From positions 1,350,001 through 1,414,000 of the forward strand of contig CAUEEP010000730.1 of NCBI GenBank assembly GCA_958450365.1: a stretch of 64,000 bases of DNA, written 5' to 3'. Origin of the DNA: Mesorhabditis belari (taxonomy: Eukaryota; Nematoda; Chromadorea; Rhabditida; Rhabditidae). The notes beneath the pieces are model-generated. The model did no database searches and had not been told where the DNA came from. It saw only the letters and a list, made by a program, of their open reading frames with translations. Below, piece by piece: positions 10,505 to 22,376 of this stretch. Position 1 is the stretch's first letter. Each line of letters opens with the position of its first letter. The position numbers and the translations under genes are program-made.

Positions 10505-12662
10505 TTTCGAACACCTTAAGGAGCTTATCACACGCCTCCTTGACAACTGCTTTGGTAGTCTAGCGGATAGTGTCTTAGCTAGCGGAGCCTATAAATTTCT
10601 TTGACTTGGCTTCGTATCCGTCCCTAAACAATTTTCTTCCTTTTTTGACGCATTTCGATAAATATTGATCTTTTATGCATCATTTTACGGCTATTGTAGC
10701 CATGAATTGTGCTCAAATTTTCTGCACTGAATAACAATAACCCATCAAACTTAAAGCTATGTGGCAAAACACATAGCAATCAATAAGCAAGCTATCAATT
10801 CTGGATCTCCAATCAACAACACAAAAGTGTTGTTCTCAATACGCAGCTTCTGCTAACAAAAAACAAAAAAAAGCTTCCCGTGTTGTTTACCATAAATTTT
10901 CCTCTCTGACTATCATTTATTTTGATCGGCTTCTTTTCGATAAGCCATAAATAGCTGAAAAGAAACCTGAAAAGAAAGAGATGAAAATAGAAGGGACTCT
11001 CAAACAAAGATTTTCTCATTTGCAATAGTTTTTCGGTAATTACAAAGAGATAAATCCTTTCAAGAGAGATAAAAATGGGTAATCCTGTAAAAAAAAAAAA
11101 AACTTTTGACTCTTTGTATCTTTTTTTATGTTTTAATAAAACTGACGAGCTCTCTATTCAGTGATTCATTTGATTGTTTCTTCAAGTTTTATCTTACTTG
11201 TGAGTAACCTCTGTTTTCTAAAAGCTACCCCAAAAAGCTACCCCAAAAAGCTGCCATAAGCCTCTTGGAGTCTAGCCATCTTGGAGTCTAGCCCATTAAA
11301 AGATAGTCTGATTTCGATAGCCTTTTTAGAAAACCCTTCTCAAGGTACCAAGACAAACAAAACTAAATTCCAAATCCCAGAGAAAATCTCCGCAACTTGA
11401 ATACTTTCAAATATTTTAAATCGGGGATAAAAGGATCTCGGAAAAATGGACAAATTGAAATCCCTGATTAGGCTTTTTTTTCCATCCCATTCTTTTTTCA
11501 ATATATTTTCTGATCCTTTTGTTATTTCTCGGGATTTGAGACCTTTCTCGAAAATTGGAGATTTCACTCTTGCCTGAAATGGCATAAGGTTACTTTTTTT
11601 GATAGAAAAAAGAAGATTTGAAGAGTGAGTTCGTTGAGATAATGGATCGGATCAGCCGGATCACCATTTCTATCGGATCAGCCGTTTCAAATCGCAAAAC
11701 ACCCCCATTTCTCGCGAAGAGATCATGCTGGGATTTTGCAAAATCGAGAAATCGGGCACATCTTCAATGAAAGGATTTTCAGGGAAAATGCTATCAAAAT
11801 TCATATCGGTCAAAGCTTTATAGAAATTGTTTTGATTTTTGAGTTGAATCAAGCACTTAAGAGCTTTAGAAAAGAACTTTAGAAAAGACAAGTTCCGGCT
11901 AAGTAGATATATTGAGAATTTAAACTCTGACCAATTCTTCTAAAAGATAGCAACTAATATTTTAACGCAAGAACAGCTCTACCTTGAACTTTTAATCTAT
12001 ATTCTTCATCAATTAATTCAATTTCTAAGACGCGCAAAAACAACCGTAGTCTAGGTTTTTTGAAAATTTGAGCACAATTCATGGCTACAATAGCCGTAAA
12101 ATGATGCATAAAAGATCAATATTTATTGAAATGCATCAAAAAAGGAAGAAAATTGTTTAGGGACGGATTCGAAGCCAAGTCTAAGAACTTTATTCGTTCC
12201 GAAAGCTAAGACACTATCCGCTAAGCACTAAGCAGTTGTCAAGGAAGCGTGTGACAAGCTCCTTAAGGAATTCGAAATTTAGATAGCTTGCGAAATATTT
12301 AGATATTTAGATATGTAGCGTTCAACTTTCTGTATAGCTTAATTTATTCACAATCAGTACATAAAGCTCAATCAGCTTGAATATTGGTTAGTGATACAAA
12401 GAATTAACAGTAATATTGTTTAGGGACGGATACGAAGCCAAGTCAAAGAAATTTATGGGTTCCGAAAGCTAAAACACTATCCGCTAGACTACCGAAGCAG
12501 TTGTCAAGGAAGCGTGTGACAAGCTCCTTAAGGAGTTCCTTAAGGAATGATTCACAATGAGTACATAAAGCTTGAATGTTGGTTAGTGATACAAAGAATT
12601 AAGCGTAATATTGTTTAGGAACAGATTCGAAGCCAAATCAAAGAACTTTATTCGTTCCGAAA
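10505..12662. repeat. inverted repeat (about 215-bp arms) with extra solo copies of one arm
   Basis: The arm at about 10505-10735 recurs in reverse complement at about 12063-12285. Landmarks are GACGGATACGAAGCCAAGTC, ACTATCCGCTA and GTGTGACAAGCTCCTTAAGG. Partial copies in the second orientation follow at about 12413-12545 and 12601-12662. The 1.3 kb between the arms has no convincing gene. This looks like a decayed DNA transposon or serial terminal duplications. Confidence 0.6.
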
Positions 12663-13970
12663 GCTCGCAAAAACAACTAGTTATTAATGAATCTATTTTT
12701 GATTTCAATCTCATTCGGGAACGCGAAATCAATCAGAAATTGAGTGGATAAAACTAGAGGCAAGATTACGGTACTGAAAGTTGCCACGTTTTGGAAAACA
12801 ACCGTAAACAACTCTAGTTGTAGCCCTAAAGAATACAGTAATCTGTGGTAGACCTCTAGTTCTCAAAATCTCAGTGTATTTGGCCAGAAAGCACTATCGT
12901 ATTTTTAGCTACAACTGAGAAATTTCTAGATCTTTAGCTCCTCTCAAAATATCACGGAGAAGTCAGAAATCACTAGACATCGTATTTTTAGCCACCTCAG
13001 CTTCCGTGCAACATTGATCAAACAAGGTTCTTCAAATCTGCAACCTCAGGAGATACGTTCAATGTTATTCAGTCATAAGTTCACACATCTAGAGTGTCTA
13101 GCTGCAAGGGTTTTCTCAAAATCACAAAACGTTTCATCTGAGAATACAATATCCAGTATTTTTAGCCAAGCACTTCAGAATCTGCAGCAGATCACAAAGT
13201 CCAAAAAGGCTGTAGACAGAGAGAGAAATCACGCGTTATTCTCTCTAATTTTAGGTAGCTTTAGGTGCAGGGTGTGAACTCGGAAAACTCGCTTGTTTTC
13301 CCCCGATCTCATCTTTTCTCTTTGATGTGCGCGATGGTGTTTCGAGGGTCAAAAGTTTGGGGAAAAGGCGGAGATTGGGAACTTTGGTGTGAACGACATC
13401 CTCCTTGTCTTTCCCCTTTTCGAATCTTTTCTGATAGTGAGTGGTGAACTTTCGAGAGGTTCTTGTCGAAAAAAGAAGCCGCGCCAAATCACATCTGCAA
13501 AATACCTTCAGACTGAGGCTGGGGACTTTCGGCGAACTGAAGCACAGTAAACCTAAAAAGTATCCCCAAAACTGTGACTTGATTGCCCTAAAACTTGTAA
13601 CAAATAAGGTATTTACTTCAGAAAACTCTGTTGGAACAAATCTGGCTATTAGTGGATTCAAAATTTCCACATCCCATTTAATCTTTCCTTTTCTTTAATC
13701 CAAATTTTATCAATCTTTTGCTCGTTTAGCAAAAATCACTTTTCCCCACCTTAATTCCCATTCAGTAAACTCGGAAAAATCCAGAGCTCAGCCGAAAAGT
13801 TTTGATGAAAAACCGAAAAATCTGACTCCGACTTATTGAAAAGCGGATTTTGGAGAGGATTTTCGGAGGTTTAAAATTTTGGAAAAACTTTTTGTGTTGG
13901 TACTCAGAATTCAAGCAGGTCACATGTAGTTCAAGAAGTTGTTTATTCACTCGATTTATTGCAGAAACAA
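12663..13970. other. intergenic, no supported gene
   Basis: Open stretches exist on both strands at 13250-13700, but they lack ATG starts, conserved motifs and splice consistency. ATTTTTAGC and CAGTA-type short direct repeats occur at 12890-13210. Confidence 0.4.
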
Positions 13971-13975
13971 AATTC

Positions 13976-15513
13976 TCACCTCAAAAAAAAGGAATCTGTT
14001 AAAGGAAACAACAAAACATACGTAAAATGAAAAGAGAATCGCTTTTTGAAGATTGAGGAAAGCATCTTTGAGGAAAGCATCTTTGAGGAAAAAAGTGTGT
14101 TGCCATCTTGAGAAAGCCAAATGAAAGCACTCGTCGATTCTCTAAAAAGAAAAATAAGTTGGGCTAAATTTGAATCGTACTCTTACAAAACTTCAAAAAA
14201 TTTTCACAAAATCACCAAATTATGCTTAGATTTGCTTTTTTAAAGCTCAAACCGGATACGAGCTTAGAAATAGCTTCTACTTGATACCAGCTTTATCACC
14301 AAGCCCACAATCAACGGCTCACCTCAATGCACGGATTCCTCTGCTTATCTTCAATCATCCACGTGCCATTGTAGTAGGTCGGATTGGTGAAATGAGGCGA
14401 TGTCGGCGATGGATCTTTGATCTCCACGCACCTTGTGGCAATTTGATACTAAAAGAAGAAAATTTAATACTATTTAATACTATTTGGTACTATTTGGTAC
14501 TATACTATTGCATTTAATGGTAAGAAATTCTTTTTTTTCCAACCTAACGGCCCTCTTTTGGGAAACAAAATGAAAAATATCAAAAATACCAAGTGTGAAT
14601 TATTTGCATTAAAATGCAAAAAAGTACTTATTTGAGCTATTTTTAAAATGCCAAAAAGTCGATATTTTATAATTAAACCTAGGTTAAAACGTGAAATTCG
14701 TGATTAGCATAAAAAGTTACCCCAGAAAAAGTGTCCCCCTCTCCAACTAGGATAGTACCGAAAATCTTACATGTCCGATTAGATTTCACAGGTTGCCCAG
14801 ATTGCTTTTAAGGACCATTTTAGTATTTTAGTAGATAAATTGAAATCAAAAACCCACAAGCCTCCAGAAATTCCCTCTTCACAGCCTTGCAATGTTCCCT
14901 CTGCTGCTGGCCTTCAATGAACATTGATAAATCGACATGAAGTGCTATCTAAAAACAAGAATTAAGATAGAATAAAGCTAGATCTTTTATAAAATAACGT
15001 TTTATAAAAAATTATAAAACATTTAAATAAAACTTTTATAAAAAAACTAAAAAGTTTACGGTTAAATCAGTTTCCGAGTGAATCTAATTAAATTTGTCTC
15101 CAATTTGTCTCCAATTTGTTTACCAAAGTTATAAAACCGTCATTTCCAATTACTAGTTCATTAACAATCAGCAGAGTAATTAAATTTTTAAAAATAGACC
15201 TAGAAAATCGCTCCTTCAAGCTCCTTCAAGCTCCTTCAAGTTCCTTCAAGCTCCTTCAAGTTCAACAATCCCGTGTCGTCGAGAAGCGTTTTTGCAACGA
15301 TATTGTCTATTGTCATACTGAATTCAAAATTCAAAATATTCAACTAAAAGCTGATTACCGGTGTTCTTGTGCAAATGATTTGCGGAGATCGAATGGCATC
15401 TTTCAAAGAGACATTAATGGAGAATGTTTTGGTCGATGATCGTAGAAGGGATAGGTCCATTGTTCCATTGCAATATCTCAAAGAATCGTTTTTCTTTTTT
15501 TGTGCGTACATCA
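13976..15513 (-). CDS. exons of an unrecognised gene (partial model)
   Basis: Three minus-strand exons look coding. 15513-15361 reads MMYAQKKKND and continues to a GTAATC donor. 14948-14854 includes MFIEGQQQREHCKAVK and EFLEAC. 14448-14323, the best, includes RCVEIKDPSPTSPHF and NGTWMIEDKQRNPCIE and is bounded by TTTTAG and GTGAGC. A possible further exon begins at 14141 after TTTTTAG. Scattered cysteines and N-x-T/S sites would suit a secreted or extracellular domain, but I recognise no family. The phases of the second and third exons do not join directly, so an exon is missing or one call is wrong. A minus-strand AATAAA lies near 13957. Confidence 0.35.
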
Positions 15514-17813
15514 TCTAAAACAAAAAAAATCTTTGCATAAAAGGTTTAAAATTTAAAGCAATTGAAAAAAACCATAAAGCAAGGAGGAAAAGAAAAAGAA
15601 AAGACAGGGAAAGATCCGAGAAAATGAATGAGAAAAATGGGAAATGATTTGCGAGAAAGTTTAAGCCGCCAAATTTTAAATGCCAACTTAGCTACCTAGC
15701 TACTTAGCTAAATGTCTATTTATGCAAATTTCGGTTGATTGAATCAAATTTTCTTTTAGGAGTCGACTTTTACAACAACCACTCCTTTTACGTCACTAAA
15801 ATATAGAATAACTGTATTGACTACTTTAAATGAAGTGCATTTGTTTTCTAAAGTGCATTTTAGAACTTGAATAAGCAAAAAGTTTATTTATAACCCGTTT
15901 CTAGTCCTTTTCCACGTGTAATCAACATCGTTGCTTTGTAAATATTCACGAAATGATCGTCGAGTTTTTAAAAATCGTTTCCTATTTACTGTTGGGGTTT
16001 AAACTCTCCCGATTTTAGCGTTTATTTACTCACCCATTCAATTTCGATATTTCTTTTCACCGCTACTCCAAAAGTACTTTTGATTCTCGATTTTTGTGGT
16101 TATCATCGGAGAAAAACATGATATTGTACAATATTTATGTTTAAAAGTGTTTTCTTGCGAATCGCTTTTAAACATAAATTTCTTTTTTTCTTGCAAATCG
16201 CTATTTTGTAAACTTTTTGCATTGGTTAGAAACAGATGATCAAAGACGAAAATGCTCAAATTTCTTTCATGATTTTCAACACCGAATAAACATTGGGAGT
16301 TTACGCTGAAGTATTTTTCAAATAAGATTCAAAATCATAGATTTCCTGATAATACTGACAATTTGCTGAAAACAACTAGGCCTAGAGTAGCCTAATAGCC
16401 TAGAATAGCCTAGAATAGCCCTAAAATTCTCACTTACATCCAATTCAACCCCTCTACCCGAAAAATTCACAACTCCACGATTTGTTGATCTTCCGTCCAT
16501 TCACAAAGGGTCAACATTTGAGGGTAAAAAAAAAGCTAAAACGATTTGCATAATATTTTTGTGGGATGTTGAGAAATCGATGACTTTTCATGGAGTCAAT
16601 GACGGGAAAAGCCGATTAACGACACGGGTTGCTGAAATTTTTTTGGAAAAGTTATGTTCATGAAAATAGGATCTCTGAATTATAGAAGAAAGAACATGTT
16701 GTTGATGAGCATGAAAGGAATGCGGAACTCAAAAAAAAAACTGCAATGAGGTAAATCATTTAAAGTTAAAGCGGGAACAAGTGTAGGATGATTGTGGTCT
16801 TATCTTTAAGTATTTGAAAAGAGTTGTCTTTTCCGAAAGTGAATGCAGAGTGAAGATGAAGAAACTGAACAATAGCGTACTGCAACGTTTAAAGAAGCAA
16901 GAGGACAAGTAGATCAAGATCACCGGAAGACTCCTATACCAGACAATGACAATAACAATAAATTTTCCTTTCTTTTACAAAACTCTCAAAACGTTTTAGA
17001 TCTGATTCCTCTTCTAGATCTTTTGAAGAGGAAGCTGGACGGATTGTAGTTTTTAGAACAACTCTAGTCTTGGCTCTTGGCTCTTGGCTATTCAACTTAT
17101 AAAACTGGAGTTGAATAGCTTGAAGGCTCTCTGATCTGATTCCTCTTCTAGATCTGATTGTTTCCAGCCAAGGAAAGCCAAATGAGCTGTCTGTGAGCTG
17201 TCTTTTTGGCTTTTTGTCTTAACTGGATTAAGCTTTACCTTAGCTGGACGGATTGTAGTTTTTAGAACAACTCTAGTCTTGGCTCTTGGCTCTTGGCTCT
17301 TCAACTTATAAAGCTGGAGTTGAATAGCTTGAAGGCTCACGTCTCTATTGTTGTCTTTAGCTTTAAAGCTAATCAAGTTGATCAGAAATTTCACAGTTAA
17401 CATGAGACTGTTACTGTTATCCGTTTGAATTTCTGATCTTTTAACTTCTACACGTTTCCAACGCAAACTTCGAAACCCCGTAATGTTAAAGATCGTCAAA
17501 CGACGTGCACAAAAAAAGGCACATTTCGTCGTTTGATCTTCAACTTTTCCACGACACCTTTCAATCGAGAGGTATTTCCCAGCACATGGGATGAGGTGAT
17601 TTCCTCTTCTCTTCTTCAATATATTTCCCTCTTTTGACCCTAAAATGGCGTTGTCAAATAGATGCAAAATAAACAAGAGAGAAAAGAAAAAAAAAAGGGG
17701 GAGGGATTACAGGAATGGGCATAAAAGCATTGAGATCGGTAGGAGAGAGAGTCATTTCACAGTCACAAACTCACTTTATTTTCTCTGACTTCAACTACAG
17801 TACTTCTTGAAAA
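15514..17813. other. intergenic, possible distal exon, tandem duplication
   Basis: A minus-strand stretch at 16500-16438 (MDGRSTNRGVVNFSGRGVEL, then a strong GTAAGTGAG donor) could be a first exon of the preceding gene but cannot be linked to it. At 17038-17131 and 17247-17338 a segment of about 93 bp containing GGACGGATTGTAGTTTTTAG is directly repeated. Confidence 0.35.
17717..17726 (+). promoter_or_regulatory. TATA-like box of the RRVSF gene
   Basis: GGCATAAAAGC lies about 95 bp upstream of the ATG at 17814, the same arrangement as in front of the RRVTF gene. Confidence 0.4.
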
Positions 17814-18374
17814 ATGACAGCCGAAACAATTCGCCGTGTTTCTTTCTCTGAAGAACCAACACGAGATATTGAGAAAGATGAAGATGACGAATTAGCACTC
17901 ATTACTTGTGGTTGGTTTCGTTAAAAACATAGCTTTCAGAGCTTAAAGCTTAAATAGGAATTAACTATGTTATAGCACTCTGTAGATTACTGTAATACTG
18001 TAATAGATTTCTGTAATACAACCCTGAGTACTCTACTCCTGTCCTTTAATAACTTCTAAAACTAACGATAATGTTGTGAGCTACAGCTCTAAAGTTAGAG
18101 AGAAAGTTCATAATATCAAAGCTTATCTGGACAATATTAAGAACTCAGATCGAGAACAGAACTCAGAAACTTGTAGCCAGTACTTACATGTACAATACTC
18201 TTGTTCAAATGAATCTCCTTTTCAGAAGCCAAGCCAGTCTCCACCTATCTTCTTCGCCGTAAACCATCATTCGCTTTTGAGCGAACTCTTCCCCCAGTTC
18301 TTGAAGAAGAAACACAAAAAACCCTTGAAAAACAAGAAACCACACATAAAGATGAAGAAAATGGAAAAGATTAA
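17814..18374 (+). CDS. small acidic protein with an RRVSF (PP1-docking-like) motif
   Basis: Two exons (17814-17910, 18226-18374) join at a GTTGGT donor and a TTTTCAG acceptor and encode 81 residues. The protein begins MTAETIRRVSFSEEPTRDIE. The IRRVSF segment matches the RVxF docking motif for protein phosphatase 1 and also resembles a basophilic kinase site (RRVS), so phosphorylation could control binding. Exon 2 has a second basic patch (YLLRRKPSFAFER, again RRxS-like) and an acidic, Glu-rich tail. There is no signal peptide or membrane helix. I recognise no family, and PP1 binding is inferred from the motif. A polyadenylation signal follows at 18553. Its intron carries a repeat also found in the collagen gene. 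Confidence 0.7.
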
Positions 18375-18552
18375 ATGATAATCAAGTGAACAACATGAAT
18401 CAAATGAATCAACAATGAACATACGGACAATTCGAAGAGATCTCATTCCTTTCATTACTTGTAAGAGTGTATATTCTGTGAATATTGTACTATAGAAATT
18501 GAACTATAGAAAACTTTGTTATTTTTTTTTGTTCATTGTTTCGAAATCATTG

Positions 18553-18558
18553 AATAAA
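18553..18558 (+). terminator. polyadenylation signal AATAAA
   Basis: AATAAA lies 179 nt after the stop codon of the RRVSF gene, inside an AT-rich 3' UTR. Confidence 0.5.
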
Positions 18559-18658
18559 TTATTTCATCTGAAAAAAGAGCGCTATGAACAGTCATTTATT
18601 CTAGTACTTTGTGACGGCAATATTTATTCTTGAAAATTTCGATGATTTATGAGGAAAA

Positions 18659-19180
18659 GATCTTTCTTTGTGGAAAGAACCCTGACGCTTGACGTCAAAA
18701 ATAACCCCCAATCTCATCATTGTTTATATGGGATTTGAATTGAAAATACTGAAAAGCCTTTTGTCTCAATACAGTACCCGGGAAATAGACAATAGAAAGC
18801 TACAGTACTTTGTCTATTTATTGTATTGAGCTAACGATCTTCAGTCTAGAAATATTTTGATCTAAAGTACTATGAGATACTCACAAGGGGTTTCAGGGGA
18901 CGATTTTGGATCAGCTCTGGATCAGAGTTTGGATCAGCTCTGGATCGGAGTTTGGGTCAGAGTTTGGATCGGAGTTTGGATCGGAGTTTGGGTCAGAGTT
19001 TGGATCGGAGTTTGGATCAGGGTTTGAATCAGAGTTTGGATCGGAGTTTGGATCGGAGTTTGGATCGGAGTTTGGATCAGAGTTTGGATCAGGGTTTGAA
19101 CCAAATTTACCATACCTGAGATTTGAGACAAGAATGAACGGCTTAGTGAAATATTATTGTATTGAGCTAACATAAATCAT
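18659..19180. repeat. left arm of long inverted repeat, with 12-bp minisatellite
   Basis: This arm is the reverse complement of 22912-23562. It holds unique sequence (for example CCTGACGCTTGACGTCAAAA) and then about 180 bp of tandem 12-bp units GGATCAGAGTTT/GGATCGGAGTTT at 18908-19098. The open frames through the units (GSEFGSEF and similar) are a by-product of the repeat and not a gene. Confidence 0.75.
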
Positions 19181-19189
19181 GTTGATCGT

Positions 19190-19990
19190 TTTCTTTTGAT
19201 TTATTCTAGTACTTTGTGACGGCAATATTTATTCTTGAAAATTTCGATGATTTATGGGGAAAAGATTTCGGTTTTAGGCTATATCAAAAAAAATGTTTCA
19301 ATAAACAGAAACATACCTTTTCTGGTGCATGATCGATCGGTTATTAAAGAAAAGTTCTGATACAAGTTCTGATGAGAAGTATAAAAACATTGGGGTTGAA
19401 AAATCTAATCCAAATTGAAAGAGACTGCCTCTTTCAATTTGGCGCTATTTTTGTATGGGCGCTGTTTTGAATGGCGCTGTTTTGGCGGTGCTATTTTGAA
19501 CGGCGCTGTTTTGAACGGCGCTATTTTTGTATGGGCGCTGTTTTGAACGGCGCTGTTTTGAATGGCGCTGTTTTGAACGGCGCTGTTTTGAACGGCGCTA
19601 TTTTTGTATGGGCGCTGTTTTGAACCGCGCTATTTTTGTACGGGCGCTGTTTTGAATGGCGCTGTTTTGAATGGCGCTGTTTTGAACGGCGCTGTTTTGG
19701 CGGCGCTGTTTTGGCGGCGCTATTTTGACTAGGTCCCGAAAAAAATCTTTTGGTAATCTTTGTTTTTTGTTCTTAAAAAAACACACTTTTCTAATGTACG
19801 AAAATTCCTTTTCTTTAATAACCGATCGATCATGCACCAGAAAAGGTATGTTTCTGTTTATTGAAACATTTTTTTTGATATAGCCTAAAACCGAAATCTT
19901 TTCCCCATAAATCATCGAAATTTTCAAGAATAAATATTGCCGTCACAAAGTACTAGAATAAATCAAAAGAAAACAATCAACATGATTTAT
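19190..19990. mobile_element. foldback element with 15-bp minisatellite core
   Basis: Arms of about 150 bp (19198-19350 and 19800-19985) are inverted copies of each other, sharing TTCTAGTACTTTGTGACGGC and TTTCGGTTTTAGGC. Between them about 250 bp (19480-19730) is made of GGCGCTGTTTTGAAC units with variants. A solo piece of the arm end lies at 18590-18658. No transposase is encoded. Confidence 0.65.
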
Positions 19991-21064
19991 GTTTTCTTAA
20001 AGTTTACAATTGTTATTTTTATCAACCAAAAGTCAGCCGCGTCAACTCGCTCATTAGAACTTCTCAAATAAAGTTTTTTTTTTCTAAAATATGTCAACAT
20101 TTAAAACTATTGTAACGCTTCAGTTTTCATCTAATCTTACAAAAACATTGGATAATTACGATTAGAGAGATTATGGTTGTTATGTTAGATTAGAAAGTTG
20201 ACATGGTTAGAAAGCGCATTCCATGAAAATACTCATCAAAATAAGGTTTTCAAAACTTTTCCACTCACAATCACTTCTTTCTTTTCCTAATTGTGCACAA
20301 GCAATCCAATTTGAGGGCTCGTTTTTTGCATAGCTGAATGGTGTTGGCGCGGTCTCGCTAAGATTTTCGATTTTCTCTCTAATTCCTCAATTTCTCATCC
20401 TTTTTCCTCATTTCATAGCTATCAAAAGAGTTGTCACTTTTTGTAGGCGTTTTTTTCAGAAGTTTTTCAGAAGTTTCGCCCATTTCTCTCATCTAGATCT
20501 TTTTCATATAAATAGGGAACAATCGAGGCAATCGTTCTCTTCTCATTTACCAAAACTCATTGTTTCTCAAGCTACTCAACTCCTTTGTCTAACTTTTCTT
20601 ATTTCGTTTGAAAGGAGCTTGTCGTAGTCTGATTACTTTTATGATCTTGATGTACTTTCTTGTCTTGATATACTTTCTTGTCTTCATGTACTTTCTTGTC
20701 TTCATGTACTCTTTTATCTTGATGTACTTATCTTGATAACTCTATAGATTTAAAACATAATCTTGTAAAGTTTCAATATTTTGACTCACTACAGTCACTT
20801 TTTTACACTTACAGGCGGTTCTCCTAGCTAAACTCTTTGTTCTAACTTTTGTTGTTTGATTTGATTCAAGATTCATAGTACTTTTGTAACTTTACGAAGC
20901 TCTATAGATGTTAAAAGATATCATGTTATTTTTCTAACGACAATTTGTGGAAACACTACAGTCTTATAGTAGGTTCACTACAGATTCCTTTTAGTGCCTT
21001 TAATCAATTCTCGTGAAATCACAGCTATTTGTTTTTCAACTCTATAGGAAACAACTTTCTAGAG

Positions 21065-22376
21065 ATGGGTCGCGAGGCGGCTTTTGTAGCGATCGGTCTT
21101 TCAACAGCTTGTGTCGCTTTATGTTTCTTCCATCTTGCGCAAATTGACTCAAAAATTGGAGACATTCGGGGGAATTTGGGAAGGTCTGAATATCGTAATC
21201 TTTGAGCTTTGAGCTCTTTGAGCCTTCAATATTATGAACCTTAGAGAGACTCTAACTTTAGAGCTTTAGCTCACAACATTATCGTTTCTTTTAGGTTATT
21301 AAAGGACAGAAGTAGAGTACTCAGGGTTGTATTACAGTAATCTATTACAATTGTATTACATTTCAGAGGAATGGTTGAATTCGATAGAATGTCCAGTGAC
21401 ATTTGGAAAGAATTGATGGATGTGCGCGGAGTGGTCGCAAAGGAGAACTTTAAGAAAATCGTCAAGAGGCAATCCCAGCCTGAGTGCCGTAAGTACAGAA
21501 GTATCTTGATCAAATCATTTTTGACTCTAGATTGCACTGGGAACAATCTTTGCCCAGCTGGAACACCGGGAAGACCCGGAAATCCAGGATTCGATGGAAA
21601 TCCCGGATCACAGGGAGAACCTGGAATCATCGGAGCACCAGCAGCAAATGTCTTCTTTATGGTAAAATCGAAATTTGGTTGCTATATAGGAATTTCTTTT
21701 AGTTGGCTCACAATCAGAAGTGCCGGCAGTGCCCTGAGGGACCAGTTGGGCCACCTGGACTTTCCGGAAATCCCGGACAACCGGGAAGACCTGGAGAAGC
21801 CGGATCTGCTGGAGAGATTGGAAAACCCGGTACAATGGGACCACCTGGAGCCACAGGAGATACGGTAAATTAAAGAAATTTATTAAAGAAATCAATCAAA
21901 TCAATTGTCAGGGAGCTGACGGGCCACAAGGGAAAGAGGGAGCACTCGGACCTCGCGGAGCTGAAGGAGTACTTGGAGGTGGGTGATAGAAGGGGAATCT
22001 TTAGCAAGTAAGTTTAGAACCGGGAGATCCGGGAGAGCCGGGAGAGCCTGGACCTGCTGGACCGCCAGGATTCATGGGATTCGAGGGAGAGCCTGGGAAA
22101 CACGGGAAACAAGGAGAAACGGGACCAATTGGACCTCCAGGACACGAGGGTGGGTTTTAAAAATTGATAAGGCCATGTCTTGGGCTTAAGATATTATCTG
22201 TTTATGAGATTTCTGTCTTGAGATTTAAAATCGAATTTCTAGGAGCCCCCGGCTCACCAGGAGGTCAAGGCTCATATGGAGCACCGGGAGCTCCAGGAGA
22301 CGATGGAAAATACTGTCATTGTCCTGTTCGTCATCCAACAAAAAGATCAAAGAAAGCGAAAAGAGTTGTCGCCTGA
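21065..22376 (+). CDS. cuticle collagen
   Basis: Seven exons (21065-21183, 21367-21488, 21531-21661, 21703-21864, 21912-21978, 22018-22149, 22243-22376) join to 867 nt, 288 residues. Residues 1-40 ([20 protein letters not shown], then FFHLAQID) form the short cytoplasmic start and membrane anchor of the nematode cuticle collagen N-terminal domain. KKIVKR is a furin-type processing site. Interrupted Gly-X-Y repeats follow, separated by the cysteine clusters HCTGNNLC, KCRQC and YCHC that crosslink trimers. The tail is short and basic. The product would be secreted by the hypodermis into the cuticle. A TATA-like CATATAAATAG at about 20506 and the 0.5 kb before the ATG suggest a spliced 5' leader. 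The gene lies between the two arms of a long inverted repeat. Confidence 0.93.
21260..21352. repeat. intronic repeat shared with the RRVSF gene
   Basis: This part of collagen intron 1 is the reverse complement of 17993-18100 in the intron of the RRVSF gene (landmarks GAGTACTCAGGGTTGTATTA and CACAACATTATCG), with about 90% identity by eye. Confidence 0.65.

Noticed and set aside
13251..13670. 139-codon open frame on the minus strand
   Set aside because: It starts at GTG, is overlapped by similar-sized open frames on the other strand, and has no domain or splice support.
15183..15270. Possible CRISPR-like or tandem regulatory repeat (GCTCCTTCAA units)
   Set aside because: It is a simple 10-bp tandem repeat with no spacers; nothing in the window fits a CRISPR array, and the genome is eukaryotic.
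17092..17676. 194-codon open frame on the minus strand, the longest single open frame in the window
   Set aside because: It has no ATG near its start (opens at TTG; the only internal Met is mid-frame), includes part of a 93-bp tandem duplication and shows no family motif.
18906..19175. GSEFGSEF-repeat and IQTPIQT-repeat open frames
   Set aside because: They arise from a 12-bp minisatellite that is open in several frames and appears inverted at 22.9-23.3 kb; there is no start context or conserved flank.
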